Shown here: in pieces, positions 1-8,587 of the stretch | Layout: the number at the start of each line of letters is the position of its first letter | Numbering within the stretch: the stretch's first letter is position 1 | From: Sandaracinus amylolyticus | GTDB taxonomy: Bacteria; Myxococcota_A; Polyangia; Polyangiales; Sandaracinaceae | Reading direction: 5' to 3' | Length of the DNA stretch: 64,000 bases | Assembly: GCF_021631985.1 (NCBI RefSeq) | Contig: NZ_CP070225.1 | Location: 2,666,001-2,730,000, forward strand | Translations under genes and position numbers: made by a program | Notes under the pieces: model-generated | What the model saw: only the letters and a program-made list of their open reading frames with translations | What the model was told of the DNA's origin: nothing | The model's database searches: none

Positions 1-1002
1 GGCGGGCGGCAGCTCGAGGATGCGGTGCAGCATCGTGGGCACCACCGCAGTCGTCGTGATCGCGTGCTCCTCGATCTTCGCGAGGGCGCGCTGCGCGTCG
101 AAGCGCGGCTCGATCACCACCGTGCCGCCGAGCACGAACGTGAACGACGCGAACCCGAACGCGGTCGTGTGATAGAGCGGGCACACCGCGAGGTGTCGAT
201 CGTCGTGGCGGATGTCGAGCTCGTCGATCGACTGCAGGAACGCGAGATGCGCGTCCTTCGGGAACCGGCGCACCGCGCCCTTCGGCTTCCCCGTCGTGCC
301 GCTCGTGTAGACGACCACCGCGGCGTCGTCGCCGCTCGCCTCGTCGACCGGCCGCACGCGCCCCGGCGCGACCAGCGCGTCGTAGCTCGTCGTGCCCGGG
401 TGCGTGCCGCCCACCGCGATCAAGTTCGCCTCGGGCACGCCCGTGAGCTTCGCGCGCGACGCGACGATCGGCGCCGCGAGCTCGGCCTCGACGAAGATCG
501 CGCGCGCGCCCGAGTGCGACGCGAGGAACTCGAGCTCCTCGGGCGTCGAGCGATAGCTCGCCGACACCGCCGCGCCGCCGAGGCGTGTCATCGCGGCCTG
601 CACCTCGACGAACTCCGCGCGGTTGTGCATCAGCAGGATCGCCGCATCGCCGCGACCGATCCCGTGCTGGTGGCGCAGGCGCGACGCGAGCCGATCGATG
701 CGCTCGTCGAGCGCGCGGTACGTGAGCCGCCGTCCCTCGCACACGATCGCGATCGCGTCGGGCGTGTTCGCCGCGTGCACGCGGAAGATCGTGGCGAGCC
801 CGAGCGAGCCCGAGAGCCGGGCGCGCGCGAGCGCGATCACGCCGCGCGGCGAGACGTCGAACGCGATTCCGCTGCGCACGCCGAGCCTCGTCGCGACCCT
901 GGCGAGGTCGATCGGCGCCCTCACGCGACGGACGGTCTCGCTCACGAGATTCCGGGCGGAGCGGATTCCTTCGCGGTTGCTAGAATTAATTCTGTTGACC
1001 AT
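1..1002 (-). CDS. AMP-dependent acyl-CoA ligase (3'-truncated by window edge)
   Basis: N-terminal 334 residues of an ANL-superfamily adenylate-forming enzyme, which activates a carboxylic (probably fatty) acid to acyl-AMP and then acyl-CoA. Seen: the family phosphate-binding loop YTSGTTGKPKG near residue 233, followed by PLYHTTAFGF, which is typical of the N-terminal subdomain. The C-terminal part lies outside the window. The ATG at 1002 has an upstream GAAGAGG. However, the first dozen codons include AGA, ATT, AAT, TCT, GAA and GGA, which are rare here, so the in-frame GTG at 939 is a real alternative start. A perfect 12-bp palindrome (982-993) overlaps codons 4-7. Transcribed divergently from the small protein at 1076. 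The substrate cannot be told from sequence. Confidence 0.9.
   Translation of the reverse strand, partial: MVNRINSSNREGIRSARNLVSETVRRVRAPIDLARVATRLGVRSGIAFDVSPRGVIALARARLSGSLGLATIFRVHAANTPDAIAIVCEGRRLTYRALDERIDRLASRLRHQHGIGRGDAAILLMHNRAEFVEVQAAMTRLGGAAVSASYRSTPEELEFLASHSGARAIFVEAELAAPIVASRAKLTGVPEANLIAVGGTHPGTTSYDALVAPGRVRPVDEASGDDAAVVVYTSGTTGKPKGAVRRFPKDAHLAFLQSIDELDIRHDDRHLAVCPLYHTTAFGFASFTFVLGGTVVIEPRFDAQRALAKIEEHAITTTAVVPTMLHRILELPPA
982..993. promoter_or_regulatory. 12-bp AT-rich palindrome, candidate operator
   Basis: AGAATTAATTCT is a perfect palindrome in a sequence that is otherwise almost all G and C. It sits 1 base before a TTGACC -35 element for the rightward small gene and at the 5' end of the leftward acyl-CoA ligase gene. 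That is where a TetR- or FadR-type regulator would bind. No regulator gene is in view, so function is inferred. Confidence 0.4.
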
Positions 1003-1024
1003 CCAAGCGCCTCTTCCCTACGAT
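995..1024 (+). promoter_or_regulatory. Sigma-70-like promoter for the small membrane protein
   Basis: TTGACC at 995-1000, an 18-base spacer, then TACGAT at 1019-1024. The predicted transcript starts near 1031 and gives a leader of about 45 nt containing GGAGGTG at 1065-1071. The spacing equals that of several other candidate promoters in the window. Confidence 0.45.
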
Positions 1025-1075
1025 GATGGCACGCGAACGCCGCTCGTTGGCCGTTGGCCGTGTGGAGGTGATCTC

Positions 1076-1234
1076 ATGGGTTTCTGGCAGGATGCGAGCC
1101 CCGTCGTGAAGGGCGCCATCGTCGTCGGTGGTCTCTTGATCGTGTACTTCCTCGTCGCGTGGGCCGTGGGCCTGCCGCCGTACGGCAGCCAGGTCGGCGA
1201 CGAGGTCCAGCAGACTCGCGGCATCCAGCCGTGA
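1076..1234 (+). CDS. Small single-span membrane protein (52 aa)
   Basis: A 52-residue protein starting MGFWQDASPVVKG, with one hydrophobic segment at about residues 13-31 (AIVVGGLLIVYFLVAWAVG) and a short polar tail. The GGAGGTG Shine-Dalgarno sequence at 1065-1071 lies 4 bases before the ATG and fixes this start over longer in-frame alternatives. I do not recognise a family. It is divergent from the acyl-CoA ligase gene and has its own likely promoter, so it is probably a real small gene and not an overlap artefact. Confidence 0.65.
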   Translation: MGFWQDASPVVKGAIVVGGLLIVYFLVAWAVGLPPYGSQVGDEVQQTRGIQP

Positions 1235-1293
1235 CGTGATCGCGAGGGGGCGCGTCGGCCGCGCCCCCGCTTCGCGTTCCCGCGCTCGAACGC

Positions 1294-2673
1294 TCAGCCC
1301 GCGCCGCCGCGCGCGGGCGCATCGAGCCGTCGCACGAACGCTTCGCCGACCGTCACGCAGGCCTCGCGCACTTCGACGCCCCCGCCGACCAGGATCGCGA
1401 GCGGTCGGATCTCGACCGAGACGATCTCGTCGCGGCGTCGATCGACGAAGGCCGTCAGGCGCAGCATCGCGTCGTCGATCGCTTCGAGCACGGTGCGGCG
1501 TCGCGCCGGCGTGCCCGCGAGCACGAGCTCGCTGCCGCGCAGCCGGGCGAGGGTGCGCTCGAGGCGCTCCGCGCTCGCCGGCAGCACGGTCCGCGTGCGA
1601 TCCGCCGACGCGAGGCCGTGCGGATCGGCGAACCCGATCTCCGCGAGCACCCATCCGCCCTCGAGCGGCATCGCGCGCACGCCGAGCAGCGCGATCGGCG
1701 TGGTGGTCGCGGTGACGGTCACGCCGAGCAGGCGCGCGTCGGGGCTGCGCTCGCTCGCCATGCTCATGATCTGCCGGAACACGTCGCGGACGCGCGCGGC
1801 GTTGTCGACGCCGTCGACCGCGAGATCGGGATGATCCCAGATGCGCAGGTCGGGCGAGGCGAGGGCGATGCGCACCGGGAACCCGATGCGCGCGGCCTCG
1901 GCGGCAGCGCGCGACGGGCTCGAGCACAGCTCTTCGACGGGCAGCGGGAGCCCGTAGGGCTGCAGCGCGGCCTTGCTCGCAGGATCGGAGAGAGCGCGCG
2001 GAGGGCCGAAGAGCACGTCGGTCGCGGCGCGCTCGTCGACGCCCTCCATCACCGCGCGACCGGGCGGCGTCGCGCCCGCGGCGTCGCGCATCGCACGCAG
2101 CGCCTCGCGCACGTCGCGCGGCTCGCCGAGCGCGATCAGCTCGCCCTGCGCGGCGCGTCCCCAGCCGATGCGACCATCGTCGAGCCGGGCGAGGCGACCC
2201 CCCGTCGATCCTCCGCCGCGCAGCTGCAGGCGCGCGCGATCGAGGGCCGGCACACCGCGCGTCGACGCCGACCACGGCTGCGTCGCGCCCGCGCGCATGA
2301 GCGCGAGCGCGGCGACCATCGGGCGCACCTCGTCGACCGCGACGATTCCGAGATCCGCGGCGATCGCCGCGCGATCCTCGATGTCGGCGCGCTCGCCGAG
2401 CCCCACGATCGCGCAGCTCGAGCCCGCCGCGAAGCACGCCCGCGCGAGCGTGACGAGCTCGATCGGCTCCGCCGCGCGAGAGAGCGCGACGCCGCAGGCG
2501 CGACCTTCGCCGAGGATCGTCGCGGCCTCTTCGATCGGCGCGCGCGAGACCGAGGGCGCGATCGCCAGATCGATCTCCGCGCCGAGTCGCGCGCACTCCA
2601 CCGCGAGATCCGCGTCGTCGCACACGACCGGGATCGGCGGAGGAGGAGAAGCGGACGCGCGTCGCTCGGCCAC
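1294..2673 (-). CDS. Degenerate ATP-grasp (ADP-forming acyl-CoA synthetase-like) protein
   Basis: A 459-residue protein. The C-terminal half follows the ATP-grasp_5 pattern of ADP-forming acetyl-CoA synthetases: a segment like 'SDPASKAALQPYGLPLP', then 'AARIGFPVRIALASPD', and near the end 'VSVEIRPLAIL' where the family has ELDINPL. The lysine expected after GxPV(V/A)(L/M) is alanine here, the HK that follows is replaced, and the acidic/Asn metal-site residues are changed. The N-terminal part looks like a small Rossmann/flavodoxin-like region. It is therefore probably a non-catalytic relative. The start is GTG, 6 bases after the stop of the upstream secreted-protein gene, suggesting co-transcription. 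Confidence 0.6.
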   Translation of the reverse strand: MAERRASASPPPPIPVVCDDADLAVECARLGAEIDLAIAPSVSRAPIEEAATILGEGRACGVALSRAAEPIELVTLARACFAAGSSCAIVGLGERADIEDRAAIAADLGIVAVDEVRPMVAALALMRAGATQPWSASTRGVPALDRARLQLRGGGSTGGRLARLDDGRIGWGRAAQGELIALGEPRDVREALRAMRDAAGATPPGRAVMEGVDERAATDVLFGPPRALSDPASKAALQPYGLPLPVEELCSSPSRAAAEAARIGFPVRIALASPDLRIWDHPDLAVDGVDNAARVRDVFRQIMSMASERSPDARLLGVTVTATTTPIALLGVRAMPLEGGWVLAEIGFADPHGLASADRTRTVLPASAERLERTLARLRGSELVLAGTPARRRTVLEAIDDAMLRLTAFVDRRRDEIVSVEIRPLAILVGGGVEVREACVTVGEAFVRRLDAPARGGAG

Positions 2674-2679
2674 GCTCGC

Positions 2680-3141
2680 TCAGCGCCCGCGGGCGCTCCC
2701 CGTGGCCGCGCTGCGCACGTCGGACGCGAGCATCAAGTAGCGGCCTCCGCGCTCGACCACCACGCCCGTGACCTCGATCGGCGCGCCCAGCCGCAGCGCG
2801 AGCACCGTCGCGATCGACGCGTCGCTCTTCGCGACGAAGATCGGCACGTTCGCCTCGCGCGTGCGCAGCTGGATCGCGATGCGGCTGCTCAGCCCCGCGC
2901 CCACCGCGAGATCGTCGAATTGGGGCTCGATGCGCTCGAGCTCGTCGACCAAGCGGATGGCGCGCCCGGTGTGACGCTCGGGGATCACGGCGAGCGCGCG
3001 CGGCGGGACCGGCACCGGCGCGCCGCTCGTCTCGCGGAGGATCCCGAACGGATCGACGCTCTGCGCGACCGCGAGCGACGCGACGAAGACGATCGTGCTC
3101 GCGAGCGCGATCCCCGGAGCGAGCGAGCGGAGCGGGCGCAT
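2680..3141 (-). CDS. Secreted protein with OB-fold-like end
   Basis: A 153-residue protein with a signal peptide (basic MRPLR start, hydrophobic stretch to about residue 26, AVAQ cleavage site). The C-terminus (APIEVTGVVVERGGRYLMLA) looks like an OB-fold strand pair, but this is weak. The start at 3141 places a signal peptide at the N-terminus; longer in-frame starts would run into the divergent gene at 3218. It is first in a probable two-gene unit with the ATP-grasp-like gene (6-bp gap). Function unknown. Confidence 0.7.
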   Translation of the reverse strand: MRPLRSLAPGIALASTIVFVASLAVAQSVDPFGILRETSGAPVPVPPRALAVIPERHTGRAIRLVDELERIEPQFDDLAVGAGLSSRIAIQLRTREANVPIFVAKSDASIATVLALRLGAPIEVTGVVVERGGRYLMLASDVRSAATGSARGR

Positions 3142-3217
3142 CGACACCTCGCGCTCATTGTTCCTTCCCTGCGCCACCCACGCCAAGTTCGTGGGGCGAC
3201 CGTGATATCGTGCCGAC

Positions 3218-4105
3218 GTGCGTCCAGCGCTCGTCGCCCTCGTCATCCTCGCGCTCCCGAGCGCGCTCTCGGCGCAGGAGACACCGCAGCCACCGCACGA
3301 CGCGACGGTCGCGGAGCAGGACGCCGACGTCGCGCGCCGCGCTCGCGCCGCGTTCGAGGCGGGCGTCGCGCACTTCGAGGCGCGCCGGTATCGCGATGCG
3401 ATCCACGAGTTCCAGGTCGCCGCGCAGCTCGTCCCGAGCGCCGACCTCTGGTTCAACGTCGCGCGCGCCCACGAGGAGCTCGGCGAGTGGGAGCAGGCGA
3501 TCGAGCACTATCGCCGTTACCTCCGAGATCGCGTGGATCCGCCCGATCGCGCGCAGGTCGAGGGCCACATCCGCGAGCTCGAGGAGCGCGCCGAGGCCGC
3601 GCGTGCTGCGCGCCTGACCCGGCCCACGACCGGCACGCTCACGGTCCGGGTCGACGTCGAGGGCGCCACCGTTCGCGTCGGTGACCGCGAGGTCGGCCAG
3701 AGCCCGATCGGCGACGAGCTCTCGCTCGATCCGGGCCGCCATCCGCTGCTCGTCACGCGCGAGGGCTATCTGCCGTTCCGCTCCGAGGTCGCGGTCGAGG
3801 CGGGCCTGCGCACCGCCGCGTACGTCGATCTGCAGCCCGAGACGCGTTATCGCGCGATCGAGGGCGAGCGCATCTTCACGTGGATCGCGTGGGGCCTCTC
3901 GGCGGCGTCGCTCGGCGTGGCGATCGGGCTCGGCGTCGAGGCGGGCTCGCGGCAGGGCAGCGATCTCGACAGCGCGCGCGAGTGGAGCGCGTGGTCGGAC
4001 GCCGCGCTCGGCGCGGCGATCGGCTTCGGTGCGCTCGGCGCGATCCTCTGGTTCCTCGAGGGTCGCGCGGTCGGCACCGAAGTGATCCCGCCGCCGAGCG
4101 AGTGA
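3218..4105 (+). CDS. TPR/PEGA-domain envelope protein
   Basis: A 295-residue protein with a signal peptide (MRPALVALVILALPSALSAQ). TPR-like helices at about residues 40-125 (AGVAHFEARRYRDAIHEFQ; LWFNVARAHEELGEWEQAI) are followed by a PEGA domain at about 133-205 (TGTLTVRVDVEGATVRVGD, then PGRHPLLVTREGY). Two hydrophobic segments lie near the C-terminus. PEGA domains are surface or periplasmic beta domains that are common in myxobacterial proteins. The start is GTG. Its 3' end meets the convergent deacetylase gene with only 4 bp between them, leaving no room for a terminator. Confidence 0.8.
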   Translation: MRPALVALVILALPSALSAQETPQPPHDATVAEQDADVARRARAAFEAGVAHFEARRYRDAIHEFQVAAQLVPSADLWFNVARAHEELGEWEQAIEHYRRYLRDRVDPPDRAQVEGHIRELEERAEAARAARLTRPTTGTLTVRVDVEGATVRVGDREVGQSPIGDELSLDPGRHPLLVTREGYLPFRSEVAVEAGLRTAAYVDLQPETRYRAIEGERIFTWIAWGLSAASLGVAIGLGVEAGSRQGSDLDSAREWSAWSDAALGAAIGFGALGAILWFLEGRAVGTEVIPPPSE

Positions 4106-4109
4106 CGAT

Positions 4110-5153
4110 CTACCGCAGCTCGGGCCGGTGCGGCGCGAGCGCGCGGATCGTGTGATCGAGCGCAGCCTGCGACGTGCCCGAGGTGCGTCCCTCGGGCAGC
4201 GCCACGCGCTCACCCAGCGCGGCGCGCACGGTCGCATCCACCGAGCTCTCGAGCGCCTGCAGATCGTACCCGCCCTCGAGCACGAACCCGACGCGCCCGT
4301 GCCCGAGCTGCTCCGCGACGTCGATCAGCGCGGTCGCCATCGCGCCGTAGCTCGCCGCATCGAGCCGCATCGACGCGAGCGGATCGGACGCGTGCGCGTC
4401 GTACCCCGCCGAGACCAGCACGAGATCGGGCGCGAACCCCGAGACCAGCGGGAGCACCACGCGCCGGAACGCCTGACCGTACTCCTCGGGCCCCGAGCCC
4501 GGCGGCATCGCGAGGTTCGCGGTCGTGCCCACGCCCGCGCCGCGTCCGATCTCGCCCGGCGCGCCGGTGCCCGGATAGAGCGGCCACTGGTGCAGGCTCA
4601 CGAACATCACCCGCGGATCCGCTTCGAACGCGTCCTGGGTGCCATTTCCGTGGTGCACGTCCCAGTCGACGATCGCCACCCGCTGCGCGCCCGCGTCGAG
4701 CGCCGCGGTCGCCGCGATCGCGACGTTGTTGAGCAGACAGAAGCCCATCGCGCGATCGCGCTCGGCGTGGTGCCCCGGGGGCCGCAGCAGCGCGAACCCG
4801 CGCTGCGCCCGATCCTCCATCAGCGCCCGTGCGAGCTCCGCCGCACCGCCCGCCGCCCGCCACGCCGCGGCCCGGCTGCCAGGCGCCACGTACGTGTCCG
4901 CGTCGATGCTCCCGAACGATCCGCGCAGCGCGTCCTCGAGCGCGCGAAGGTGCTCGCGCGAGTGCACCCGGAGGATCTCGTCCTCGCGCACCTCGCGCGC
5001 CGCGATCGTCGTGCGCGCCGCGCCGCCGAGCGCGCGTGCCACACCGCTGCGGGCCGCATCGAGCCGCTCCGGACACTCGACGTGCTTGCGGGGCGCGCGG
5101 TGCGCGTCGAAGCTCTCGTCGTCGACGACGGCGATCGTCTTGCTCGCGATCAT
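4110..5153 (-). CDS. Histone deacetylase family amidohydrolase
   Basis: A 347-residue zinc amidohydrolase of the arginase/deacetylase fold (HDAC class II / acetylpolyamine amidohydrolase / AcuC group). All key motifs are present: RPPGHHA at residues 124-130 (the His pair), DWDVHHGNGTQ from 163 (zinc Asp and His), SAGYDAH at 248-254 and EGGYDL at 293-298. It would remove acetyl groups from acetyl-lysine or acetylpolyamines in the cytoplasm; the substrate cannot be decided. The start is the ATG at 5153; an in-frame extension to 5210 adds a non-conserved tail. Confidence 0.92.
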   Translation of the reverse strand: MIASKTIAVVDDESFDAHRAPRKHVECPERLDAARSGVARALGGAARTTIAAREVREDEILRVHSREHLRALEDALRGSFGSIDADTYVAPGSRAAAWRAAGGAAELARALMEDRAQRGFALLRPPGHHAERDRAMGFCLLNNVAIAATAALDAGAQRVAIVDWDVHHGNGTQDAFEADPRVMFVSLHQWPLYPGTGAPGEIGRGAGVGTTANLAMPPGSGPEEYGQAFRRVVLPLVSGFAPDLVLVSAGYDAHASDPLASMRLDAASYGAMATALIDVAEQLGHGRVGFVLEGGYDLQALESSVDATVRAALGERVALPEGRTSGTSQAALDHTIRALAPHRPELR

Positions 5154-5199
5154 CCGCGAACACTGACGCGCGCGTACGTCATCGGACAAGTCGGCTCTA

Positions 5200-5229
5200 T
5201 TGACCCTCAAAGTCGCAGGGTGATATCCA
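5200..5229 (+). promoter_or_regulatory. Candidate sigma-70 promoter of the HAMP sensor gene
   Basis: TTGACC at 5200-5205, an 18-base spacer and TATCCA at 5224-5229, about 30 bp before the ATG at 5261. The -10 matches the consensus only in its first three bases. Confidence 0.35.
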
Positions 5230-5260
5230 CCTTTGCAGTCTCGGGGGGAGAACGCAGCGC

Positions 5261-6766
5261 ATGCGAACCAAGATCATCGCGGGAAATCTTGCTGCTGTCC
5301 TCGTCGTCGGGCTCGTGTCGTATGCGATGGTGAAGTCGAGCCTCGAGGCCGAGCTGGTCGGCGAGGTCGACACGCGGATCGTCTCCGACTACCGGCTGCT
5401 CGATCGCTCCTTCCGTCTCTCGGCGCGCGAGCTCTCGGAGCTCGACGACGAGCAGTCGCAGCAGCGCGCGATGATCGACATCTTCGTGAGCGCGCTCGAC
5501 GAAGCGAGCCGCCGGACGCGCGCCTACGAGGCCGCGGATCGTGTCGCGTCGTGGCTCGCCGATCCGTCGCGCCGCGGCGCGACCCCGGACATCGTCGTGG
5601 TCGTCGACGATCGCGGCAACGTCGTCGCGCGCAACGCGGATCGCAACCGCATGTACGGCCAGGATCTCGGGAGCACGGTGCCCGCGGTCCAGCGCGCGCT
5701 GCGCGGCGACACCGCGACCGGCATCTGGCAGAAGCAGGACGAGAACAAGGTCTTGCAGGTCGCGGTCGCGCCGATCCGCGGCGAGGATCACCGCGTCCTC
5801 GGCGCGCTGCTGATCGGCTACGACATCTCGAACGGCCTCGCGCGCGCGGAAGGTGAGCTGCTGGGTCGCGACGTCGCGTTCCTGCTCGGCGATCGCGTAT
5901 ACAGCTCGTCGCTCGCGGAGGGCGCGGTCAGCGAGGCGCTCGGCGCGCACCTCTTCGGGCCCGGTCAGGCCGCGGTCCAGGGGGCGATGCAGGGCAACCC
6001 GAGCGCGCCGTTCACGGTGCAGCTCGCGGGGGACGAGTACGTCGGCGTCGTGGGCCCGGTGCCCTCGGGCGGCGCGCAGACGCCGCTCGCGATGGTCGTG
6101 CTCGCGAACCGCAGCGCGCAGATCGGCAAGGCGGGCGCGACGAACGTCATCCTCCTGCTGACGGTGGTCGGTGCGATCGTCGTGCTCGTGTACGGCTTCC
6201 TGATCGGCACCAGCTTCATCCGCCCGATCGAGCAGATGGAAGAGGCGATCCTCGCGGTCATCAACGGCCGTACGGACACCCGCATCGAGCTCGAGAGCGC
6301 GGAGTACGGCGGTCTCGCGTACCGCATCAACCAGCTCCTGAACGTCTTCACCGGCACGCCGGAGGAGGACGACCAGGGCCGCGTCAGCTCGCCGCCGGGC
6401 GGCGGTGGACGCTGGCAGGACGACAGCATCGCGCAGAGCTCGATCGCCGAGCCCGGCGCGACGCCCCCGGCGACCGCGCCGGCCCCTCAGGGAACCGCGG
6501 GCGGCGAGGACGAGGTCGACCCCGCGGTGGCCGCGCAGCTCGCGTCGGAGCCCGAGGACGCCTACTACGCGCGCGTCTATCGCGAGTACGTCGCGGCGAA
6601 GCAGGCCGTGGGCGAGGACGTCAGCAACATCCCGCAGGACAAGTTCGTGCAGCGCCTGCGTGCGAACGAGCAGTCGCTCATCAAGAAGCACGATTGCCGG
6701 ATGGTTCGCTTCCAGGTACAGACCCGCGGCACGCAGGTGAACCTGAAGCCGGTGATCATCCGGTGA
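5261..6766 (+). CDS. Two-TM HAMP sensor-like protein with conserved C-terminal domain
   Basis: A 501-residue inner-membrane protein. TM1 is at residues 5-25. A periplasmic region of about 265 residues includes a Cache/PAS-like stretch (DIVVVVDDRGNVVARN). TM2 at about 292-316 is followed by a HAMP-like segment (FIRPIEQMEEAILAVINGR). A Pro/Ala/Gly linker runs at about 370-425, then a compact C-terminal domain (YYARVYREYVAAKQAVGED ... GTQVNLKPVIIR). There is no kinase or methyl-accepting region, so the output is through the C-terminal domain. The layout resembles the Myxococcus MXAN_5187-type proteins as I recall them; not checked by search. Confidence 0.75.
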   Translation: MRTKIIAGNLAAVLVVGLVSYAMVKSSLEAELVGEVDTRIVSDYRLLDRSFRLSARELSELDDEQSQQRAMIDIFVSALDEASRRTRAYEAADRVASWLADPSRRGATPDIVVVVDDRGNVVARNADRNRMYGQDLGSTVPAVQRALRGDTATGIWQKQDENKVLQVAVAPIRGEDHRVLGALLIGYDISNGLARAEGELLGRDVAFLLGDRVYSSSLAEGAVSEALGAHLFGPGQAAVQGAMQGNPSAPFTVQLAGDEYVGVVGPVPSGGAQTPLAMVVLANRSAQIGKAGATNVILLLTVVGAIVVLVYGFLIGTSFIRPIEQMEEAILAVINGRTDTRIELESAEYGGLAYRINQLLNVFTGTPEEDDQGRVSSPPGGGGRWQDDSIAQSSIAEPGATPPATAPAPQGTAGGEDEVDPAVAAQLASEPEDAYYARVYREYVAAKQAVGEDVSNIPQDKFVQRLRANEQSLIKKHDCRMVRFQVQTRGTQVNLKPVIIR

Positions 6767-6838
6767 TGCGCTGCTGAGCGCGCGACGGCGAGAGCGCCGG
6801 ACGCGCATCGGGGCCCACCGGAGCGGGAGAACGCTACG

Positions 6839-7558
6839 GTGGGCCTTTTCGATTTCTTCGGCAGCAAGAAGTCTCCGGTCGAGAAGCACGCGGGGCGCGT
6901 CGCGGATCGACGCGCGCAGGCGCCGGATCGGTGGGACTCGATCCAGGCGCTCGGCGCGCTGAAGTCGCCCGAGGCCGTCCAGGCGCTGCTCGCGCGGTTC
7001 ACGATCTACGCGGACCCGAGCATCACGGACCAGGAGGAGAAGGACGAGACCTTCCGCCTGATCGTCGAGACCGGCGCGCCCGCGATCGATCCCGTCGTCG
7101 CGTTCCTGCGGCGCAGCGAGTCGCTCGGCTGGCCCCTCAAGCTGCTCGACCGTCTCGTCCCCGCGGAGCGCGTCGTGACCGAGCTCCTCGCCGTCCTCGA
7201 GACGATGGACACCGAGTACCAGCGCGACCCCACGCGCAAGGTGCAGGTGCTCCAGACGCTCGAGGATCGACGCGACGTGCGCATCGCGCCGGCGGTCGCG
7301 CGCTTCCTCGAGGACGTCAACGAGACGGCGCGCTTCCACGCCATCGCGGCGCTCTTCGCACAGGAGGACCCGAGCCCGGCCCGCGCTGCCGCGCAGAAGG
7401 CGCTGAGCCGCGAGGACAGCGTGCGCGGGCGTACCCGACTGCTCGAGGCGTTCGCGGAGCGCGGATGGGACGTCGGGGAAGGGCGCGCCGCGATCGAGAA
7501 GACGCTCCCCGCCGGCTGGTCCCTCGACAAGGCGGGAGTGCCGCGCAAGAAGGGCTGA
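6839..7558 (+). CDS. HEAT-repeat protein
   Basis: A 239-residue soluble protein starting GTG (MGLFDFFGSKKS), with no signal peptide. HEAT-like alpha repeats are seen as ALGALKSPEAVQALLARF, FLRRSESLGWPLKLLDRL and HAIAALFAQEDPSPAR. It is probably a protein-protein scaffold in the cytoplasm. It lies 72 bp downstream of the HAMP sensor gene on the same strand and may be co-transcribed. A strong hairpin terminator follows at 7608-7639. Confidence 0.75.
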   Translation: MGLFDFFGSKKSPVEKHAGRVADRRAQAPDRWDSIQALGALKSPEAVQALLARFTIYADPSITDQEEKDETFRLIVETGAPAIDPVVAFLRRSESLGWPLKLLDRLVPAERVVTELLAVLETMDTEYQRDPTRKVQVLQTLEDRRDVRIAPAVARFLEDVNETARFHAIAALFAQEDPSPARAAAQKALSREDSVRGRTRLLEAFAERGWDVGEGRAAIEKTLPAGWSLDKAGVPRKKG

Positions 7559-7607
7559 GCGCGACTGCCACGCTCGATGCGAGCGACTGGCACGCTCGCT
7601 CCAAAAC

Positions 7608-7639
7608 GAAAACGGCCGGTGTCTCCACCGGCCGTTTTC
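7608..7639. terminator. Bidirectional intrinsic terminator
   Basis: A perfect 14-bp stem (GAAAACGGCCGGTG / CACCGGCCGTTTTC) with a TCTC loop. A-tracts on one side and T-tracts on the other let it work for both the HEAT gene (+) and the beta-barrel genes (-). Confidence 0.85.
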
Positions 7640-7664
7640 GCGTTCTACGCGACTGACGCGCTTC

Positions 7665-8570
7665 TCAGTCCGTGATCTGCACTTCCGTCGGCAGGTAGAT
7701 CACGATGCCGACGTTCAGCATCTGGTTGAACGTGGTGCGCGCGTCCGCGCCGTCGATCTGCTCGTCGGGGAAGCCGCTGCCGGGCGCGCCGTTCGCGTCC
7801 TCGCCGCTCTCGTCGAAGCCGCTCGCGCGCCACGAGAACGGGAACGCGCGCCACTCGATCTGCAGACCGATGAACTCGTTGAAGTACATGCTCAGACCGA
7901 CACCGAGCATCGGCGCGGGCAGGATGCGCGAGGTACGCGACTGCGTCGCGAGGCAGTCGGGCGCGCTCGACCCCGGCGGCTGCGGCTGATCGACGCAGGC
8001 CGCGCGGTACTGCTCGCGCGACACGTCCGAGCGCTCGTCGACGCCGAACAGACCGACACCCGCGAGGATGTAGAGGTCGGTGTCGACGAAGCCCGCCTGG
8101 AAGAGCGAGAGCTTGCCGCGGAGCGGGATGAAGAGGACGTGCAGCGACGCGCCCCAGCGGATGCGCCCGACCTGATCGGGGAAGCCATCCGCGCTCGGCA
8201 GGCTGAGACGGTTCTGCGGGCTCACCTGACCGTTCGACGCGATCTGCGAGGTGAGGTCGGTGTCGATGTCGATCGGCGCGCCGCCGCCCCACGCACCGAT
8301 TCCGAGCCAGTCGGTGAAGTGGAACCCGAGCGAGCCGCCGAAGAACAGCGCGCGCGAGAACTCGTCCTGCAGCGTGTAGCCGACCGACGGAGTGATGAAG
8401 AAGCGATTGACGCGGTATTGGCGCATGTGGCGCACCGCGGGCTGACCGGCGAGCGGGCCGGTGATCTGCACGTCCTGCGCGCTCGCAGCGCCGCTGAGCG
8501 TGGTGATCGCTGTCCCGAGCGCGAGCGCTGCGAGGACGCCGAGGAGGCGACGATTCTTCTGAGTGAGCAT
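7665..8570 (-). CDS. Outer-membrane beta-barrel protein (GltA/GltB-like paralogue 2)
   Basis: A 301-residue protein with a signal peptide (MLTQKNRRLLGVLAALALG ... ASAQ) followed by alternating aromatic/hydrophobic strands ending in 'MLNVGIVIYLP'. It resembles its neighbour at 8588: 'YRVNRFFITPSVGYTLQDEF' here and 'LRINRVEITPTASFSLNDPF' there, so the two are paralogues. The start at 8570 is set by the signal peptide; a longer in-frame reading overlaps the neighbour. It is second gene of the pair (17-bp gap). Barrel pairs like this accompany TPR/TonB-type motility machines in Myxococcus; that link is inference. Confidence 0.8.
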   Translation of the reverse strand: MLTQKNRRLLGVLAALALGTAITTLSGAASAQDVQITGPLAGQPAVRHMRQYRVNRFFITPSVGYTLQDEFSRALFFGGSLGFHFTDWLGIGAWGGGAPIDIDTDLTSQIASNGQVSPQNRLSLPSADGFPDQVGRIRWGASLHVLFIPLRGKLSLFQAGFVDTDLYILAGVGLFGVDERSDVSREQYRAACVDQPQPPGSSAPDCLATQSRTSRILPAPMLGVGLSMYFNEFIGLQIEWRAFPFSWRASGFDESGEDANGAPGSGFPDEQIDGADARTTFNQMLNVGIVIYLPTEVQITD

Positions 8571-8587
8571 GTCCAGCGCTCCTCTGG

